From positions 1 to 34,889 of the IMG/VR virus record IMGVR_UViG_3300020436_000036: a stretch of 34,889 bases of DNA; one strand, 5' to 3'. Below, piece after piece: positions 33,050 through 34,889 of this stretch (positions are counted from its first letter, which is position 1; each line of letters opens with the position of its first letter). The notes beneath the pieces were generated by a model. The model was given only the letters and a program-made list of their open reading frames with translations, did no database searches and was not told where the DNA came from. The DNA comes from a virus. The translations under genes and the position numbers were made by a program.

Positions 33050-34268
33050 CGTTTTCTTCCTCTTCTTCGGGTCTTCCGCCTTCCGACGGATTGGCCGCTG
33101 AGCCTGCTATGTTAGCAGGCACTCTTAAATCATCATGTCCTTCTAACGGCTCCATTCGTAAATGCTCTCTGGCTTCGTTTGGCGATATAATACCTGTATT
33201 TACTAAAGTACTATAGTACGCTGCTTGATCTTTTAGTTCAGGTTGCATAGCAGGAACCCCGCTCATGTCCTCAACTAAATCGAATCCAAAGAACCTTTCA
33301 AATGCAAAATTTACTTTCCTGACTATAGGTAGTACTGTTTCTAAATAGTACAATCTATGGTTAGGTCTAATATTTGCATTGTTCCCACTATCCAATAGCA
33401 ATGGCGGTACGCCTATTGCTTGTAGTATAATTCGTTCATTTGCCTCAATAGCTGCTTGGAAGTCTAAATCCTTAAAGTTAACCTCCGTTAAGTTATCAAT
33501 CTCTAGACCACCATCTAAGATGAGAGGTCGTCTCCCTCCTGTGCTCGGGTTGTAACGGGCTCTCCAAGCAGCTAACATTCGTTCTTTGATTTTTTCAGAA
33601 AGAGTGTTAGGACTTTTTAGTACCAATCCTGGCACTGCTCCATTTTTAAAGAAGTTATCTTGAAAGTTTCTCATAGAAATCATTAGTAACATGGTTCTAT
33701 AAGCCGGTTTCAATCTAGGAACTCCTCTATAAATAGAGTTAAATGAATTCTCTTTGACGTGTATTATCTCTTCTGGGGCATAATCCACAACGCCGTCATA
33801 AGTATATTTTCTAACGTAAGTTTTATCGTCTGTTTCTATTTCTACGTTTTCTGCTGGTAAATGATAGAGTGCACTATTTGCACCATCATAGTATATAAAG
33901 ATATTTCCATCAATCAATAAATCAGTTATCAGATTTCTTTTAAAAGTATTTATATCTTGAAAAGGATTTGGCTCTACATTTAGAAGTCTCGTTACAGTTG
34001 CCTTTCTAACATTTTTATAAACAGGATTCATTCCGTTTATTTTACCACCAACATCTATTGGAATCTCAGAAACATCATCAACAACCATGTTTACCGCTCT
34101 GTTGACAACCTCTAGTTTTTCATAAGCATCTCTATAATTAGTAACAACTTCTCTAGATGTTATATTAAGGCCTTCCTCTCTGCCAATTAAAAATTGCGAG
34201 GGGTTAGCTTTTTCTTCGTCTGGTTCAAAGGAAGTGTTTCTTCCTAGTATTCGGTCATACCATGCCAT
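33039..34268 (-). CDS. Portal protein, HK97 family
   Basis: A 409-residue portal, the dodecameric ring at the capsid vertex through which DNA is pumped. Family signatures include AVNMVVDDVSEIPIDV near the start, LITDLLIDGNIFIYY, HLPAENVEIE, EEIIHVKENS, RGVPRLKPA, NFFKNGAVPGLVL, and the C-terminal part LQAIGVPPLLLDSGN, RLYYLETVLP and NTGIISPNEAREHL. Its acidic tail (RPEEEEENDGE) overlaps the next gene. It starts 14 bases before the HNH stop. The order HNH, portal, protease, capsid is that of HK97-like phages. Confidence 0.94.
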   Translation of the reverse strand: MAWYDRILGRNTSFEPDEEKANPSQFLIGREEGLNITSREVVTNYRDAYEKLEVVNRAVNMVVDDVSEIPIDVGGKINGMNPVYKNVRKATVTRLLNVEPNPFQDINTFKRNLITDLLIDGNIFIYYDGANSALYHLPAENVEIETDDKTYVRKYTYDGVVDYAPEEIIHVKENSFNSIYRGVPRLKPAYRTMLLMISMRNFQDNFFKNGAVPGLVLKSPNTLSEKIKERMLAAWRARYNPSTGGRRPLILDGGLEIDNLTEVNFKDLDFQAAIEANERIILQAIGVPPLLLDSGNNANIRPNHRLYYLETVLPIVRKVNFAFERFFGFDLVEDMSGVPAMQPELKDQAAYYSTLVNTGIISPNEAREHLRMEPLEGHDDLRVPANIAGSAANPSEGGRPEEEEENDGE

Positions 34269-34626
34269 ATTTTTCTCTTTGTCTCTCTACCCAACGTGCT
34301 TGTTTAGGTGCGGTAAATAATTTAGGTCTCTTTCCATAAATGGAGTGTAGTCTTAAATGGTGATCGTGACAAAGTGTTACAGCGTCGTCGTACAACTCTT
34401 TTTTATGCTCCAAAATGAAGACATCTCTTACCTCCATAATTTCTTCAGCAGTCTGAATCACTAGCTTCTGTTCTCTTAGCCACTTCTCTAACAGCTCCGT
34501 CAATCCGTAGAAGTGATGGAAGTCGAGGTTTTCCTTACTTCCACAAATACGACATTCCGTTCCCTTATCGTATTTTGACTTTGCTTTGTCTCTAACGTAT
34601 TTGACTAAGTCTCTCTTTAAATCCAT
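34255..34626 (-). CDS. HNH endonuclease beside the terminase
   Basis: A 123-residue protein with a zinc-type HNH arrangement: C25-x2-C28 (ECRICGS), the FHH pair (H37-H38), and C86-x2-H89 with H90 and H94 (LCHDHHLRLH). HNH proteins next to terminase and portal genes, such as HK97 gp74, assist terminase cutting at cos ends. It is the first gene after the promoter at 34647-34675, with a leader of roughly 15 bases and an AAGAG site. A homing endonuclease is the alternative, but its place inside a tightly packed, overlapping operon argues against that. Confidence 0.82.
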   Translation of the reverse strand: MDLKRDLVKYVRDKAKSKYDKGTECRICGSKENLDFHHFYGLTELLEKWLREQKLVIQTAEEIMEVRDVFILEHKKELYDDAVTLCHDHHLRLHSIYGKRPKLFTAPKQARWVERQREKYGMV

Positions 34627-34646
34627 TAAATTTTCTCTTACTTTGT

Positions 34647-34675
34647 ATTATACTAAATTACCACGCTCATGTCAA
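34647..34675 (-). promoter_or_regulatory. Consensus sigma70 promoter of the head/tail operon
   Basis: Minus-strand TTGACA (34675-34670) and TATAAT (34652-34647) with a 17-base spacer, both perfect. The bases around it (TTCTTGACAT and AATTTAGTATAAT) closely match the fibre-cassette promoter. It lies between the terminase stop (34702) and the HNH start (34626), so transcripts can begin after terminase. The 75-base gap holds only this promoter and a leader. Confidence 0.9.
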
Positions 34676-34701
34676 GAATAATTTTTTTGTAGGTCTGCTA
34701 A

Positions 34702-34889
34702 TTAAAAAGTAGTCGAAGATGTCTCAAATGTATACAGTCCATATCTAAGCGCATCTGCCATATGTGAGAATCTATCATGCTTTGGCTTTTCTTTCATAAG
34801 ATTTGGGTTTGGGTCCCACTGATATTGGTCTAAACACTCTAAAGTATGATGACATCTTTGGTCTACAATTAATTTATCATTATCAACTA
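34702..34889 (-). CDS. terL: Terminase large subunit, C-terminal end only
   Basis: The last 61 full codons of a gene whose remainder lies beyond the window edge. The sequence DQRCHHTLECLDQYQWDPNP, then PKHDRFSHMADALRYGLYTFE, is the end of a TerL nuclease domain; the D of HMADALRYG is the third metal ligand of the RNase H-like nuclease that cuts concatemeric DNA. It is too short for the ORF search because no start codon is inside the window. Its placement just upstream of HNH and portal fits HK97-type gene order. Confidence 0.88.
   Translation of the reverse strand, partial: VDNDKLIVDQRCHHTLECLDQYQWDPNPNLMKEKPKHDRFSHMADALRYGLYTFETSSTTF

Noticed and set aside
34255-34626. HNH gene as a homing endonuclease or mobile intron
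   Set aside because: No disrupted host gene or intron boundaries are visible, and it overlaps the portal gene in the standard packaging position.
1-34889. Prophage integration or defence genes (integrase, attachment site, toxin-antitoxin)
   Set aside because: All intergenic regions are short and accounted for; no integrase, recombinase, repressor or defence-like domain was seen in any real gene of the window.

Overview
The window is part of an AT-rich genome of a tailed double-stranded DNA phage. It holds a nearly complete lambda/HK97-type siphovirus virion module on the minus strand and the end of a nucleotide-metabolism/replication operon on the plus strand. No integrase, repressor, tRNA, rRNA, transposase or CRISPR array is visible. 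Gene content (phage GroES, class I ribonucleotide reductase, structural proteins full of G/S/T/D-rich repeats) resembles marine phages of proteobacteria. Shine-Dalgarno sites of the AAGGAG type and consensus sigma70 promoters also fit a proteobacterial host, but the host cannot be fixed from the sequence.

Plus strand, 1-4534: the 3' end of a GroES-like co-chaperonin gene, a Holliday-junction-resolvase-like nuclease, a FEN-type 5'-3' exonuclease, both subunits of an aerobic ribonucleotide reductase (a short NrdA without ATP cone, and NrdB), and a small phage protein. The genes overlap or nearly touch, so they look like one operon. It ends at a perfect palindromic terminator (4517-4544) that also serves the convergent minus-strand operon.

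Minus strand, read from 34889 down to 4565: the TerL C-terminus; a consensus promoter; HNH endonuclease; HK97-type portal; a small Pro/Ala/Lys-tailed protein; a fused prohead protease-major capsid protein; head-tail adaptor; a large neck-like protein; tail terminator; major tail protein; tail assembly chaperones G and G-T joined by a predicted -1 frameshift; tape measure; lambda M, L, K, I and J homologues. Next come three small paralogues sharing a MANR...GGYGLYVS N-terminus, an Ig/PEGA-like protein and a 62-residue protein followed by a terminator.

A second consensus promoter (12856-12884) then starts a separate fibre cassette. It has two small beta-rich proteins, a large repeat-rich fibre protein, two tandem fibres ending in S74-type self-cleaving chaperone domains, a third fibre with a C1q-like head and an internal 120-bp tandem repeat, and a final small protein.

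The most notable points are the A AAT TTT slippery site joining G to T, the pair of near-identical promoters that separate assembly genes from receptor-binding genes, the hairpins placed just after the two most abundant virion proteins, the internal start inside the protease-capsid fusion, and the modular, recombination-prone fibre set. I did not find a convincing wholly new system; the novelty is in how known parts are arranged.
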